DNA of 20,698 nucleotides from Verrucomicrobiales bacterium (GTDB lineage: Bacteria > Verrucomicrobiota > Verrucomicrobiia > Verrucomicrobiales > DEV007). The position numbers and the translations under genes are program-made. Position 1 is the stretch's first letter, and every line of letters begins with the position of its first letter. Below the pieces are notes generated by a model, which worked only from the letters and a program-made list of their open reading frames with translations, searched no databases and was not told the origin of the DNA. The stretch lies in NCBI GenBank assembly GCA_021648365.1, contig JAKISY010000081.1, positions 1-20,698 on the forward strand, in the 5' to 3' direction. Below, piece after piece: positions 8,775 through 16,264 of the stretch.

Positions 8775-10298
8775 CTATTTCCCCCGCTGCACCCGCGCTG
8801 CAATCTCTTGCTCAGTCAGGATTTGACGATAGATAGCCACCTCATCTACCATGCCCGTAAATTTATTTCCCGTCCTACCCCCTTGAGCCGATCCCAACCA
8901 AAGTTCATCATCATCCACCACTGGGCGGCGAGTCGTTGCCCCTCCCATATCCCACTCGCCCACCACCAGTTCACCATCCTGATAAGTCCGAATACTATCA
9001 GGATCTCCATACCGGTAACTAACCGCGATGTGATGCCATCCATCTCCAGCAACAAATCCACGCAGAGCCGTCCAGCGATGGTAATCCCCTTCCCAATCTC
9101 CATCGGGAGCACTGCGAAACAAAAAACTCGCTTTCATCTGACCATTTTTTCTCCACAAGCGCAGGGAAAAATTCTGATTATCCTTGAGGAAGCTCAGATT
9201 ATTCGTCCGCCCTTTGCCCACGATATACACAATCCCGCCCTCTTTCACTTGCCGCTCAGGATTCACCCACGCTTCGATGCTAATCTCGTCTCCATTATCA
9301 AAATCAAAGCCACTATCACCACCGAGATCCTGTTTCCTCAAAATACCGCCATCCCCGAAAAATGCCGCCGTATTGTTTGCTGCAAACAACTTAAACTCTG
9401 GAGGACGAGGGCCTGGTACCAATTTCACCACTCCTTTTTCAGTGATCAAATCTCCCACCTCACCATCAAAAGGCCAATAGGCAACTGGCTTCGCAGCGCG
9501 GATCATTTTCCCATAATCGCTCACCGCTCCCATATCTACGCCCCTCTGTTCACCGTCTCCTAAACCTGAACGAGTCATGCTTAGGCTATCCCCCAAGCCC
9601 AGCTCGCGCTGTTCCCCCTTCGACACCACCCGCACTCGACCTTCCGTCACCGATACTTCAGCGAGTCCGTCATTGCTCACCGTCAGATCAAAAGCAGTGC
9701 CCAAATCGATCACCTTGCCCCAAGGCGTGCCCACCGTATAACCCACCGCTTGTTTTGGCACCAAGAAACTTCCCTTTCCCCACTCCAACACCGCCGCGTT
9801 CTCACCGCTCACCTCAAACAAGGACGGTGCGAACAGCACCGCTTGCGCTCCACTGACAAAATCCACCTGCAACGAACCTTTCGTTACCAATAAAGTTTTC
9901 ATCCCCAGCCCATCATCCTCACCGCTCACCACCCGCCACTGTGCATCCTGCTGCGCAGTCACCGTGGCAAAAACCTGCACACCGCTTTGATCTTTCAAAA
10001 ACATCGGCAGACTCAACAACAAGGCAATCACAGCCGCCACCGCCAAAGCCACCTTAATCACACTGCGACTAGCAGGAAAGCTCACCACCTTATTTGCTGG
10101 CACCACCAACTGCTCCGCCTCTCCCTGCCACCTCCAACGCAACAATGCATCCACCGAACAATGCTCCAGGTACAAAGCTCGTGCCGCTGGATCCTTTTTC
10201 AACCAAGCTTCAAGAACAGCAAACTGCTCCGCATCGATCGAACCATCCATCAGCGCCTCAGTCAAAATGATGACCTCTTCTCGATCCACTGTTGTCAT
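8775..10298 (-). CDS. FecR-domain anti-sigma-like membrane protein with C-terminal LamG
   Basis: This is the probable regulator of the preceding ECF sigma factor: 507 residues from the chosen ATG. The cytoplasmic N-terminus (about 1-70, MTTVDREEVIILTEALMDG...) is followed by one membrane segment near VIKVALAVAAVIALLLSLPM (about 80-100). A FecR domain (about 110-245) contains GSLQVDFVSGAQAVLFAP and TPWGKVIDLGTAFDLTV. The C-terminal LamG domain is about 275-505. The frame is open upstream to a GTG at 10337. I chose the ATG at 10298 because it overlaps the sigma-factor stop codon as ATGA and follows GGAGG by one base, a typical translationally coupled start. The external LamG suggests that the sensor binds a polysaccharide. 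No classic zinc anti-sigma HxxxCxxC motif is visible, so anti-sigma activity is inferred from FecR homology and gene order. Confidence 0.9.
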   Translation of the reverse strand: MTTVDREEVIILTEALMDGSIDAEQFAVLEAWLKKDPAARALYLEHCSVDALLRWRWQGEAEQLVVPANKVVSFPASRSVIKVALAVAAVIALLLSLPMFLKDQSGVQVFATVTAQQDAQWRVVSGEDDGLGMKTLLVTKGSLQVDFVSGAQAVLFAPSLFEVSGENAAVLEWGKGSFLVPKQAVGYTVGTPWGKVIDLGTAFDLTVSNDGLAEVSVTEGRVRVVSKGEQRELGLGDSLSMTRSGLGDGEQRGVDMGAVSDYGKMIRAAKPVAYWPFDGEVGDLITEKGVVKLVPGPRPPEFKLFAANNTAAFFGDGGILRKQDLGGDSGFDFDNGDEISIEAWVNPERQVKEGGIVYIVGKGRTNNLSFLKDNQNFSLRLWRKNGQMKASFLFRSAPDGDWEGDYHRWTALRGFVAGDGWHHIAVSYRYGDPDSIRTYQDGELVVGEWDMGGATTRRPVVDDDELWLGSAQGGRTGNKFTGMVDEVAIYRQILTEQEIAARVQRGK

Positions 10299-10840
10299 AC
10301 CTCCACCCCCTGTGATCTCATATTTTGACCTATGCACAACCGCAGACTGTTGCGGATACGGTACAACACCTGCCGCAACGCCCCAATCGAACGACCCGCC
10401 TGCTCGGCATGATCAGCCATCGACACACCGCTAAAATAATGCTCCTTGATCAGCTCACGATCCTCCGCAGGTAGCTTTTCTAAACAAATGTCCAAAGCCT
10501 GCTCGCGGTCATCATTGACCCCAAAAACCTGCTCCGCCTCGCACGCTAATTTTTCGAGCACCTCCTCATCAAAAGTAAACTCTGGACGCCGTTTTTCTCG
10601 TTTCAAAAAAGCCAAACTCTGAAACCTCGCTATCTTGAAAGCCCACGCTTTGAAATTACTCCCGCTCTCGAAATCCTCCCGTTTTTTCCACAGCACCAAA
10701 TTAGTCTCCTGCAGCACCTCGTCCCCCGCCGTGCGATTGCCCAGTAAACTGCACAAAAAACCCGTCAACGCAGCCTGATGCCGAGTGATCAACATCACAA
10801 ACTCCTCCTCACTAACACTGTTTTTTTCTTCCGACATCAT
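10295..10840 (-). CDS. ECF RNA polymerase sigma factor, Rhodopirellula/Verrucomicrobium type
   Basis: A 181-residue sigma-70 family extracytoplasmic-function factor. Region 2 is around residues 15-85 (HQAALTGFLCSLLGN, EVLQETNLVLWKKREDF, FKAWAFKIARFQ). Region 4 is about 120-175 (LEKLPAEDRELIKEHYF, then the helix-turn-helix SMADHAEQAGRSIGALRQVL). Sigma-1.1 and region 3 are absent, as usual for ECF factors. It is the first gene of the operon and overlaps the FecR/LamG gene by 4 bases, the normal arrangement of a sigma factor and its inhibitor. Two adjacent ATG codons occur at the start (10840 and 10837); GAAGAG lies 2 or 5 bases upstream, making the second slightly better spaced. It probably transcribes its own operon, but I could not identify a promoter with confidence. 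Confidence 0.93.
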   Translation of the reverse strand: MMSEEKNSVSEEEFVMLITRHQAALTGFLCSLLGNRTAGDEVLQETNLVLWKKREDFESGSNFKAWAFKIARFQSLAFLKREKRRPEFTFDEEVLEKLACEAEQVFGVNDDREQALDICLEKLPAEDRELIKEHYFSGVSMADHAEQAGRSIGALRQVLYRIRNSLRLCIGQNMRSQGVEV

Positions 10841-10893
10841 TGCTCTTCACAAGGTAATAGCCAAAACCTCCAATTCATCAGGGCATATTTCAC

Positions 10894-10912
10894 AAAAAAA
10901 TGCGATTTTTTT
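10894..10912. other. A/T palindrome in sigma-factor upstream region
   Basis: AAAAAAATGCGATTTTTTT is a perfect 8+3+8 inverted repeat in the 163-base gap between the divergent sigma-factor and transposase genes. The stem is almost all A-T pairs, so a strong terminator is unlikely. It could be a bent or regulatory site for the sigma-factor promoter. I assign no function. Confidence 0.4.
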
Positions 10913-10983
10913 AATGTGCAACAGGTTTCCAACCTGTCCTCCTCTTTTAAAAACCAGCTTACAAAGCTGTTTCACACTGTAAA
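10913..10983 (+). repeat. REP-like double hairpin, type 1, copy 1
   Basis: Two short hairpins occur in tandem: ACAGGTT-TCC-AACCTGT (10921-10937) and CAGCTT-ACA-AAGCTG (10955-10969), followed by TTTCACACTGT. The same pair recurs at 11678-11743, and a decayed version at 11739-11805, on the other side of the transposase gene. Paired hairpins beside a RAYT gene are the usual setting of REP/BIME elements. This copy starts 20 bases before the transposase ATG and lies in the upstream region of the sigma-factor operon. Confidence 0.85.
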
Positions 10984-11003
10984 ATTGAACGTTCCACTCA
11001 ATT

Positions 11004-11666
11004 ATGATACATTCACCCATGCCCTTCGAAGCGTTCAACCCCGAAAGTGAAACCCAGCGAAGCCGCCGTAACCTCCCTCACTGGGTTCAATCAGATCGCA
11101 CTTATTTTGTCACCTTCCGCCTCGCTGACAGCCTACCTCGCAGCAACCGAGACCTACTTAAACAAGAACGCCTTACATGGCTTCGCTCGCATGGGCTAAC
11201 GTCTCCTGAAGAAATTGGCAGCCTGCCAAAAAGTGATCAACATATCTACCACAACTTGTTCTCAGAGAAACTCGAAGCCCTTCTCGACAATGGATACGGT
11301 AACTGTGTCCTGAAAAATAATGACCTTTCATCCCTCGTCAAAACTTCCCTACATTTTTTCGACAGTCAACGCTACCATCTCGATGAATATGTCATCATGC
11401 CCAACCATGTTCACTTACTCGTCTGCCCTATAGAGAAGTTTTCTTTATCAAGCATCCTACATTCATGGAAACGACACAGCGCAAGAGAGATCAATCGTAT
11501 TCTTGGCAATACTGGCACATCCCTATGGATGGATGAAAATTTCGACCACATCGTTCGCAGTATCGATCACTTGCAGCATTACCGTCACTACATCCGTCAA
11601 AACCCCATCGAAGCAAATTTACCAAAAAACACCTTCCTGCTAGGTCGAGGCAACGCCTCGCTCTAA
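11004..11666 (+). CDS. REP-associated tyrosine transposase (RAYT, Y1_Tnp/HUH family)
   Basis: A 220-residue single-strand DNA transposase relative of the IS200/IS605 type. The family signature LPHWVQSDRTYFVTFRLADSLPR begins near residue 25. The HUH metal-binding motif is seen in MPNHVHLLV near residues 133-141. The C-terminal HIVRSIDHLQHYRHYIRQNP region holds the probable catalytic tyrosine (one of the tyrosines in HYRHYI). Such proteins are thought to cut and spread REP hairpins, and they are usually single-copy and domesticated. Here matching hairpins lie on both sides. ATG at 11004 was kept; a second ATG at 11019 is possible, and neither has a strong Shine-Dalgarno sequence. The last codons run into a GTCGAGGCAACGCCTCGC hairpin. 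Confidence 0.92.
   Translation: MIHSPMPFEAFNPESETQRSRRNLPHWVQSDRTYFVTFRLADSLPRSNRDLLKQERLTWLRSHGLTSPEEIGSLPKSDQHIYHNLFSEKLEALLDNGYGNCVLKNNDLSSLVKTSLHFFDSQRYHLDEYVIMPNHVHLLVCPIEKFSLSSILHSWKRHSAREINRILGNTGTSLWMDENFDHIVRSIDHLQHYRHYIRQNPIEANLPKNTFLLGRGNASL
11646..11660. repeat. Perfect hairpin inside the 3' end of the transposase gene
   Basis: CGAGGC-AAC-GCCTCG is a perfect 6+3+6 inverted repeat that encodes the last residues (RGNAS) of the transposase. It ends six bases before the stop codon. It may be part of the element recognised by the transposase, a weak terminator (no T-run follows), or chance sequence. Confidence 0.6.
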
Positions 11667-11677
11667 TGCGTCATATT

Positions 11678-11805
11678 AATGTGAGACAGGTTTTTAACCT
11701 GTCCTCCTCCAAGCGAACAGCTTACAAAGCTGTTTCACAATGTAAGACAGGTTTTCAACCTGTCCTCTTCTCCCAAAACCACAGCCCACAAAGCCACTCC
11801 ACAAT
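11678..11805 (+). repeat. REP-like double hairpins, type 1, copies 2 and 3
   Basis: Copy 2 (11678-11743) contains GACAGGTT-TTT-AACCTGTC and CAGCTT-ACA-AAGCTG, ending CACAATGT. Copy 3 (11739-11805) shares the AATGT junction and has GACAGGTT-TTC-AACCTGTC. Its second hairpin is decayed to CAGCCCACAAAGCC, and it ends CACAAT. Both are in the same orientation as the copy at 10913-10983. The block ends exactly next to the stop codon of the sugar dehydrogenase gene, so on the minus strand these hairpins would form the 3' end of that transcript and could slow RNA decay or help termination. Confidence 0.85.
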
Positions 11806-13017
11806 TCACTCCCCCGCCATCCTGAAAATCCTACCATCCCAATTCAACAACAAAACCTCCCCATCTTTGTCCTCACAAAAAGCTGTCCAATTATACTTCT
11901 CCTCAGCATTGTTCTCTGGTTTGAACAGCACCACATTCTCAATCACCTTTTTGGTCTTTTCATCTAACTTGAGTCCCCACACCGTGCCGTATTTCCAATC
12001 ACCGTAGATATAATAGCCCTGCAATTCAGGCATCTTTTTCCCACGATAAACAAAGCCACCCGTGATGCTCAAACCCTCCGCATGAGAATACTCAAACACC
12101 GGCTCGACAAACTGCGTGCCGCGTGGAGGGTTGGGCTTCTTCCCCAGCAAAGCCATCAACTCCCGACGGAAAGTCAGTTCGTGCGTTCCCTCCATGTATT
12201 CCCATCCATGATTGCCACCCCTCTCAACCCAATCGATCTCCTCCCACAAAGCCTCCCCCACGTCGGCCAACCAAAAAATGCCCGTCACTGGATCGATCCA
12301 CGAACCCCAAGGATTACGAAAACCAAAAGCATAAATCTCTGGACAAGCGTTAGGAACATCCACAAAAGGATTATCATTAGGGATTCCATACTCGCGCCCT
12401 GGGGATTTGCCATCCACATCGATCCTCAGCACCTTACCATTCCAACGAGTCAACTTCTGTGGCAACATGAAAATCCCGTTTTTGAATCCCCCGTCCCCCA
12501 CACAGATATAGAGTAAGCCGTCCTTCGGCCCAAATAGGAGATTACCCGAATTGTGATTCCATTCCGGTTGCTGTATTTCCATTAAAATTCGCTCACTCTT
12601 CGCATCCGCTTTTTTGCCGTCCACCGCCGTGAACTCACTGATCCTCGTCCGTTTCGGTCCCTGCTGAGAATAACTCACATAGAATCTTCCATTCTCTTTG
12701 AACTTTGGATGAAAAGCCAAGCCCAACAACCCCTCTTCAAAATCTTTTTCCGCCATTTTGCGATCCGACAAATCCAACAACAGCCCTGCCTCGCCACCTT
12801 TCCCATCCGCAGGCATGATCTTGATCCTCCCCGTCTGTTCGACCAAAAACTGGCGTCCACTGCCGTCCGGAGCCACCACCACACTGATCGGGCGCTCCAC
12901 CTTCAGATCTTCATAGATCACTTGCAATTTCACTTTCGGAGCCGCCTCGGCAGCAAGTGACAAAACCCCAAAACTAGCTGCAACGCCAAGCGCCAAAAAT
13001 AGAGAACTTATTTTCAT
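11806..13017 (-). CDS. Secreted PQQ-dependent glucose/sorbosone dehydrogenase-like protein
   Basis: A 403-residue six-bladed beta-propeller protein of the glucose/sorbosone dehydrogenase family. Members oxidise aldose sugars with PQQ in the periplasm, though many have unknown substrates. A signal peptide ends near AAEAA (residues 22-26). Family motifs in order: ISVVVAPDGSGRQFLVEQTGRI, GLLGLAFHPKFKENGRFYVSY, WNHNSGNLLFGPKDGLLYIC with GDGG, NGKVLRIDVDG, EIYAFGFRNPWG, WLADVGEALWEEIDWV, GGNHGWEYMEG and ITGGFVYRG. The length fits the soluble aldose dehydrogenase type. It is a single gene, convergent with the RAYT gene and divergent from the membrane-protein gene at 13155. The ATG has no clear Shine-Dalgarno sequence. 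Heme or carbohydrate-binding extensions found in some relatives are absent. No PQQ synthesis genes are in the window. Confidence 0.9.
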   Translation of the reverse strand: MKISSLFLALGVAASFGVLSLAAEAAPKVKLQVIYEDLKVERPISVVVAPDGSGRQFLVEQTGRIKIMPADGKGGEAGLLLDLSDRKMAEKDFEEGLLGLAFHPKFKENGRFYVSYSQQGPKRTRISEFTAVDGKKADAKSERILMEIQQPEWNHNSGNLLFGPKDGLLYICVGDGGFKNGIFMLPQKLTRWNGKVLRIDVDGKSPGREYGIPNDNPFVDVPNACPEIYAFGFRNPWGSWIDPVTGIFWLADVGEALWEEIDWVERGGNHGWEYMEGTHELTFRRELMALLGKKPNPPRGTQFVEPVFEYSHAEGLSITGGFVYRGKKMPELQGYYIYGDWKYGTVWGLKLDEKTKKVIENVVLFKPENNAEEKYNWTAFCEDKDGEVLLLNWDGRIFRMAGE

Positions 13018-13154
13018 GCCCGCATTCTAAACGCAGTCATTTGAAAAACAAGTCCAGAGAGCCATCGCCACCAGCCTGCTTACACCATTCTTTTTTCATC
13101 GTTTTTTCACACAAGCTTCACCCTATTTTCACATAGCTCCCTCAGAGTAAAAGC

Positions 13155-14750
13155 ATGAAGCTACCACTACTACTTCCAGACCACCGAGCTAAAGACCCTC
13201 TCCACCCGCAAGCAAAGGCAGCCAACTCAACTTGCCCATGGCAACTGCTCACCTCCATCCTGCTACTCACCATTGCCGCCGATTTGCTCAGTTTCGGCTT
13301 CTCGCTCGGCATCAGCATCACGCTCCTGTTCGCCCTGATTTGGGGCGCCCTGCGCTGGAATCGTCCGAGCAAACCTACCGACTGGAAAGATCTGCTGCTC
13401 TACACACTGATGACCGTTACCGCACTGCAAGCCGCCATCGAGAACTCCTTCTCCAATTGGCTCATCTTGTTCTTACTCACCAGCTACGCCTCGGGTCACT
13501 TTCTTCACCGCCATATCGCCCCCTACTGGCGCCGCGCGCTCGAAGGCTTATTCGGCATGCTCAACCTTTACCTCGCCTACTTCAATCTCAAACGCAGCTT
13601 GACTAATAGCACTCAAGCTAAGCCTCAAACCACCTTCGCAAGCAAACTACTCAATCTTCGCCGATACTCGATGATCGCCCTGCCTGCTGTTTTGCTCACC
13701 ATCACCTTTCTCATTTTATTCTCACAAGGTAACGCCCTCATCGGCAATCAGATCCACACCCTCATCACCCAACTGTGCGACTGGCTCGCCACCATCCAGC
13801 TACCCTCGCTACCACGAATCCTATTCTGGATTACCGCCGCTTGTTTATCCCTCACCCTGCTGAGCCAATCCCCGCTTTCCTCTGATCTCGCAAGGATCGC
13901 AAAAAAACTTCCTCAAGCCTGGGCAGCACCCGCAGACCTGAACGCCAGCATCTGGAGCACACGACTGCTGCTCATCGCCGTCAACGTGATCTTCTTCACC
14001 GCCAATACCAGCGATGTGATCTATCTTTGGTTAGAGACCCAGCTACCCGCTGGCGTTAATTTCAGTGCCTACGTGCATCACGGCGTTTACAACCTGATCG
14101 CCTGCGTCGCTCTAGCCGCTGGAGTCTTGCTGGTGCTCTTCCAGCAAGACCCGCAAGTCACCAAAGCCTCTGGACAAAAACTACTCGCCCACCTGTGGAT
14201 CGCCCAAAACCTACTACTCGTCACCAGCGTCCTCCTGAGACTGAAGCTCTACGTGGACACCTACCACCTCTCCCTGCTACGACTCTACGTTGCTTTTTTC
14301 CTCGCTCTCGTTGTGATAGGTTTTGTTTTACTCGCGATCAAAATCCATCAACAGCGAAGGTTTTCTTGGTTACTCAACAGCAACCTGCTCGCCATTTTCC
14401 TCCTGTTCTTTTGCCTACAAACCCTCAACGACCACGCCTTTGTCGCCCGCTACAACTATCAGCAATCACGCTTAGCCAACAGCCAACGGCACCCCATCGA
14501 CCTCGACTACCTCATCGAACTCGGCCCACCCGCCTGGCCCACCCTTAAAAAAATAGCCAATGACAAATCTCATTTTGGCCACATCGCACAACAAGCTAAT
14601 CAACACTTACATGCCATCAGCCAAAACGAGAAATTGCACCTCGCCAACAGTGATTGGAGATCCTGGCAATTCCGCCGCTGGTCCGCCCGCCAATCCTTAC
14701 CCGATTTTGAACCTCAAAAAACCCAACTCAGCTACTCCTCCCGTCAATGA
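13155..14750 (+). CDS. Polytopic membrane protein, DUF4153/DUF4173-like
   Basis: A 531-residue integral membrane protein with about 11-13 hydrophobic segments. The first (about residues 30-60) follows a charged N-terminus. The region VIYLWLETQLPAGVNFSAYVHHGVYNLIACVALAAGVLL, followed by LLRLKLYVDTYHLSLLRLYV, is typical of DUF4173/DUF4153-type proteins, whose function is unknown. The last 100 residues are hydrophilic (YNYQQSRLANSQRHPIDLDYLIELG...) and may form a soluble tail. It is transcribed alone, divergently from the sugar dehydrogenase gene, with a 137-base shared upstream region. No strong Shine-Dalgarno sequence is seen before the ATG. A +1-frame open frame inside it is a shadow. The family call rests on motif recall. 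Confidence 0.75.
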   Translation: MKLPLLLPDHRAKDPLHPQAKAANSTCPWQLLTSILLLTIAADLLSFGFSLGISITLLFALIWGALRWNRPSKPTDWKDLLLYTLMTVTALQAAIENSFSNWLILFLLTSYASGHFLHRHIAPYWRRALEGLFGMLNLYLAYFNLKRSLTNSTQAKPQTTFASKLLNLRRYSMIALPAVLLTITFLILFSQGNALIGNQIHTLITQLCDWLATIQLPSLPRILFWITAACLSLTLLSQSPLSSDLARIAKKLPQAWAAPADLNASIWSTRLLLIAVNVIFFTANTSDVIYLWLETQLPAGVNFSAYVHHGVYNLIACVALAAGVLLVLFQQDPQVTKASGQKLLAHLWIAQNLLLVTSVLLRLKLYVDTYHLSLLRLYVAFFLALVVIGFVLLAIKIHQQRRFSWLLNSNLLAIFLLFFCLQTLNDHAFVARYNYQQSRLANSQRHPIDLDYLIELGPPAWPTLKKIANDKSHFGHIAQQANQHLHAISQNEKLHLANSDWRSWQFRRWSARQSLPDFEPQKTQLSYSSRQ

Positions 14751-15080
14751 TGTGAGGCGAAGCGATTGAAAGTATTTTCCGCAAAGGTCGCGCAGGCTCT
14801 ATTCTCGACCGCCATTACCAAACCACAGCAGTAACTCTTCAGGTGATTTCAGATCTACAAGCACTCCCCTTCAGAGTTTAACCGAGGATTTTCGCGTAGG
14901 GAATGCTTTGTATAGGCGGTTGTTTTAAGTGATGAGAGGCAGAGTGATGGGAAATTTTTTCTAAATCTGAATTAAATTAAATTATTCCTTCTCTTATCCG
15001 TGTAAATCCGTGTAATCCGTGGTTAAAATTCTTTTAAAACTGTCCGCATAGACCTGAATAGTTACCCATAGCAAACAAAA
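14751..15080. repeat. Gene-free interval with phrase-like repeat
   Basis: I find no gene in this interval between two convergent genes. At 14996-15029 lies a sentence-like repeat, ATCCGTGTAAATCCGTG followed by TAATCCGTGGTTAAAAT, with ATCCGTG occurring three times in a short space. I recall this wording from intergenic DNA of many unrelated bacteria. Just before it, 14965-14985 is a run of AATTAAATTAAATTA. The segment 14750-14800 has GAGGCGAAGCGATTGAAAG, another repeat-like phrase. No RNA gene is recognisable. Confidence 0.5.
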
Positions 15081-15107
15081 AAACCGAGTCTCATTGAGAC
15101 TCGGTTT
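15081..15107 (-). terminator. Rho-independent terminator of the DUF5069 gene
   Basis: AAACCGAGTCTCA and its perfect complement TGAGACTCGGTTT are separated by one base. On the minus strand the hairpin is followed by a T-run (GGTTTTTTTGTTTG). It begins 44 bases after the DUF5069 stop codon. On the plus strand the following bases are TTTCAAAAAG, so it is mainly a minus-strand terminator, though the stem may also help stop reading from the convergent gene. Confidence 0.92.
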
Positions 15108-15151
15108 CAAAAAGTTTCAGAGGCAAGAAACCCGCCTCCAAAAACTAAAGT

Positions 15152-15595
15152 TTACCCCGCGATTTCCTCCGCATAGAAAATCTGCCAATCATCGAGATTA
15201 TTCAGGTTCACAGCATCTTTGATCGAACCATCATCCGGACGACCCACAGCTTCTAAAATCTGCGCTCGCGTCACATCCTCATGGATATATCCCGTCACCC
15301 CAGCATTCAATTCGGCGACTTTAGCTTGGTCCAAAGAACCACCCTTTTGCTCAAGGATCCAATTCTCCAACTGAATATAGCTAGGCTTCACACTGCTGAT
15401 GTAATTGAGAAACTCTTCACGATCGATGCCCAACGCATCCAACACCATCTGATCATAACCAGCTCCCGCAGCAGGATAATCTCCGTGAAGTTTGCCCGCA
15501 GCATCCAAAGATGCCTTCTGCCAAAGACGAGGAAGGTGAAGAACGCCAAGTGGTCCGGCAGTTCCAGAACTGATAGTAGGTACGATTTTGCTCAT
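15152..15595 (-). CDS. DUF5069 domain protein
   Basis: A 147-residue soluble protein without signal peptide. The pattern LHLPRLWQKASLDAAGKLHGDYPAAGAGYDQMVLDALGIDREEFLNYI matches DUF5069, small proteins mostly found in Verrucomicrobiota and related bacteria, with unknown function. The length is usual for the family. It has its own upstream region (141 bases to the next gene) and its own strong terminator, so it is a monocistronic unit. The start ATG follows an A-rich leader (TTAGAAAAAAATT) with a poor Shine-Dalgarno sequence. A 13-base palindrome lies 20 bases upstream of the start. Confidence 0.85.
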   Translation of the reverse strand: MSKIVPTISSGTAGPLGVLHLPRLWQKASLDAAGKLHGDYPAAGAGYDQMVLDALGIDREEFLNYISSVKPSYIQLENWILEQKGGSLDQAKVAELNAGVTGYIHEDVTRAQILEAVGRPDDGSIKDAVNLNNLDDWQIFYAEEIAG

Positions 15596-15615
15596 AATTT
15601 TTTTCTAAGTTAAAC

Positions 15616-15628
15616 TTCTGTCACAGAA
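15616..15628. promoter_or_regulatory. Palindrome in the DUF5069 leader
   Basis: TTCTGT-C-ACAGAA is a perfect 6+1+6 palindrome located 20 bases upstream of the DUF5069 start codon. Size and place would suit a repressor site, but no regulator is known and it may be chance. Confidence 0.3.
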
Positions 15629-15736
15629 ATATAAACCTACAAACGTTCCCCCACTAGGCAATGAAAAATATCACAATTTAAAAGTTCACCGCCATCATTA
15701 CTCTTCCGACAAATCGTGCAACAAACATCCCCATGA

Positions 15737-16264
15737 TCATAGTTTCGTTTTTTTGTATTGTGATGGTGCCACTACATCCTTCAAAGCCACCCTGCCATTA
15801 TCCATCACCATGAGAATAGCTACTCCCCCCTTGCTCAAATCTCTTTCCAATTTCAGTGCTTTTTCCTTGGGTGCAAAAAACGCCTCGATCCCATACTCAA
15901 TCTCGAGATCATTATAGTGGCGCTCTACCCGCCCACGCAAAAAAACACCTTCATCAGGCCGCTCTGAAGATACCGCTTTATAACCGTAAATCCCATTTTC
16001 ATCCTTTTGCAGACTCACATAAACCACCTCTCCTGATCTGAAGCTTACCCCAGCCTTCAGCTCATCTTTGTGCAATCTTCCAATTTCATAATCCAAGCGA
16101 GCATAGTTGCCGCGAAACAATGACCTCGGATCACGTGGCACCGTCTTGACCCGTATTTCTTTGCCAAGCCAAAGTGGCAACGCCGCATTTCCCAGCATCC
16201 CCGCCACCACTACCACTTGCATCGCAATGGCAAGCCCCAATCCTATTATTACTGATCGTTTCAT
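15737..16264 (-). CDS. GDYXXLXY-domain membrane-anchored protein
   Basis: A 175-residue protein with one N-terminal membrane segment (about residues 5-28) and a periplasmic remainder. The signature RGNYARLDY at residues 51-59 is the GDYXXLXY motif with Asn in place of the usual Asp. The family is of unknown function and is usually encoded beside DUF2157 or DUF4401 membrane proteins, as here. The start ATG overlaps the DUF2157 stop codon as ATGA, so translation is probably coupled; AGAGATG lies a few bases upstream. The second half is rich in beta-strand-like stretches with charged residues, and the protein ends in KKTKL. Confidence 0.85.
   Translation of the reverse strand: MKRSVIIGLGLAIAMQVVVVAGMLGNAALPLWLGKEIRVKTVPRDPRSLFRGNYARLDYEIGRLHKDELKAGVSFRSGEVVYVSLQKDENGIYGYKAVSSERPDEGVFLRGRVERHYNDLEIEYGIEAFFAPKEKALKLERDLSKGGVAILMVMDNGRVALKDVVAPSQYKKTKL

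Noticed and set aside
8658..9563. Long plus-strand open frame (301 codons)
   Set aside because: It lies antisense to the cytochrome and FecR/LamG genes, whose frames carry clear family domains. Its residue mix is biased (many His, Ile, Pro) and shows no recognisable motif, so it is a shadow.
10847..11038. Minus-strand short open frame upstream of the sigma factor
   Set aside because: It runs through the REP hairpins and the A/T palindrome, and no family features are visible.
14751..15151. Small RNA or tRNA gene
   Set aside because: I see no cloverleaf or conserved RNA pattern. The only strong structure is the terminator at 15081-15107.
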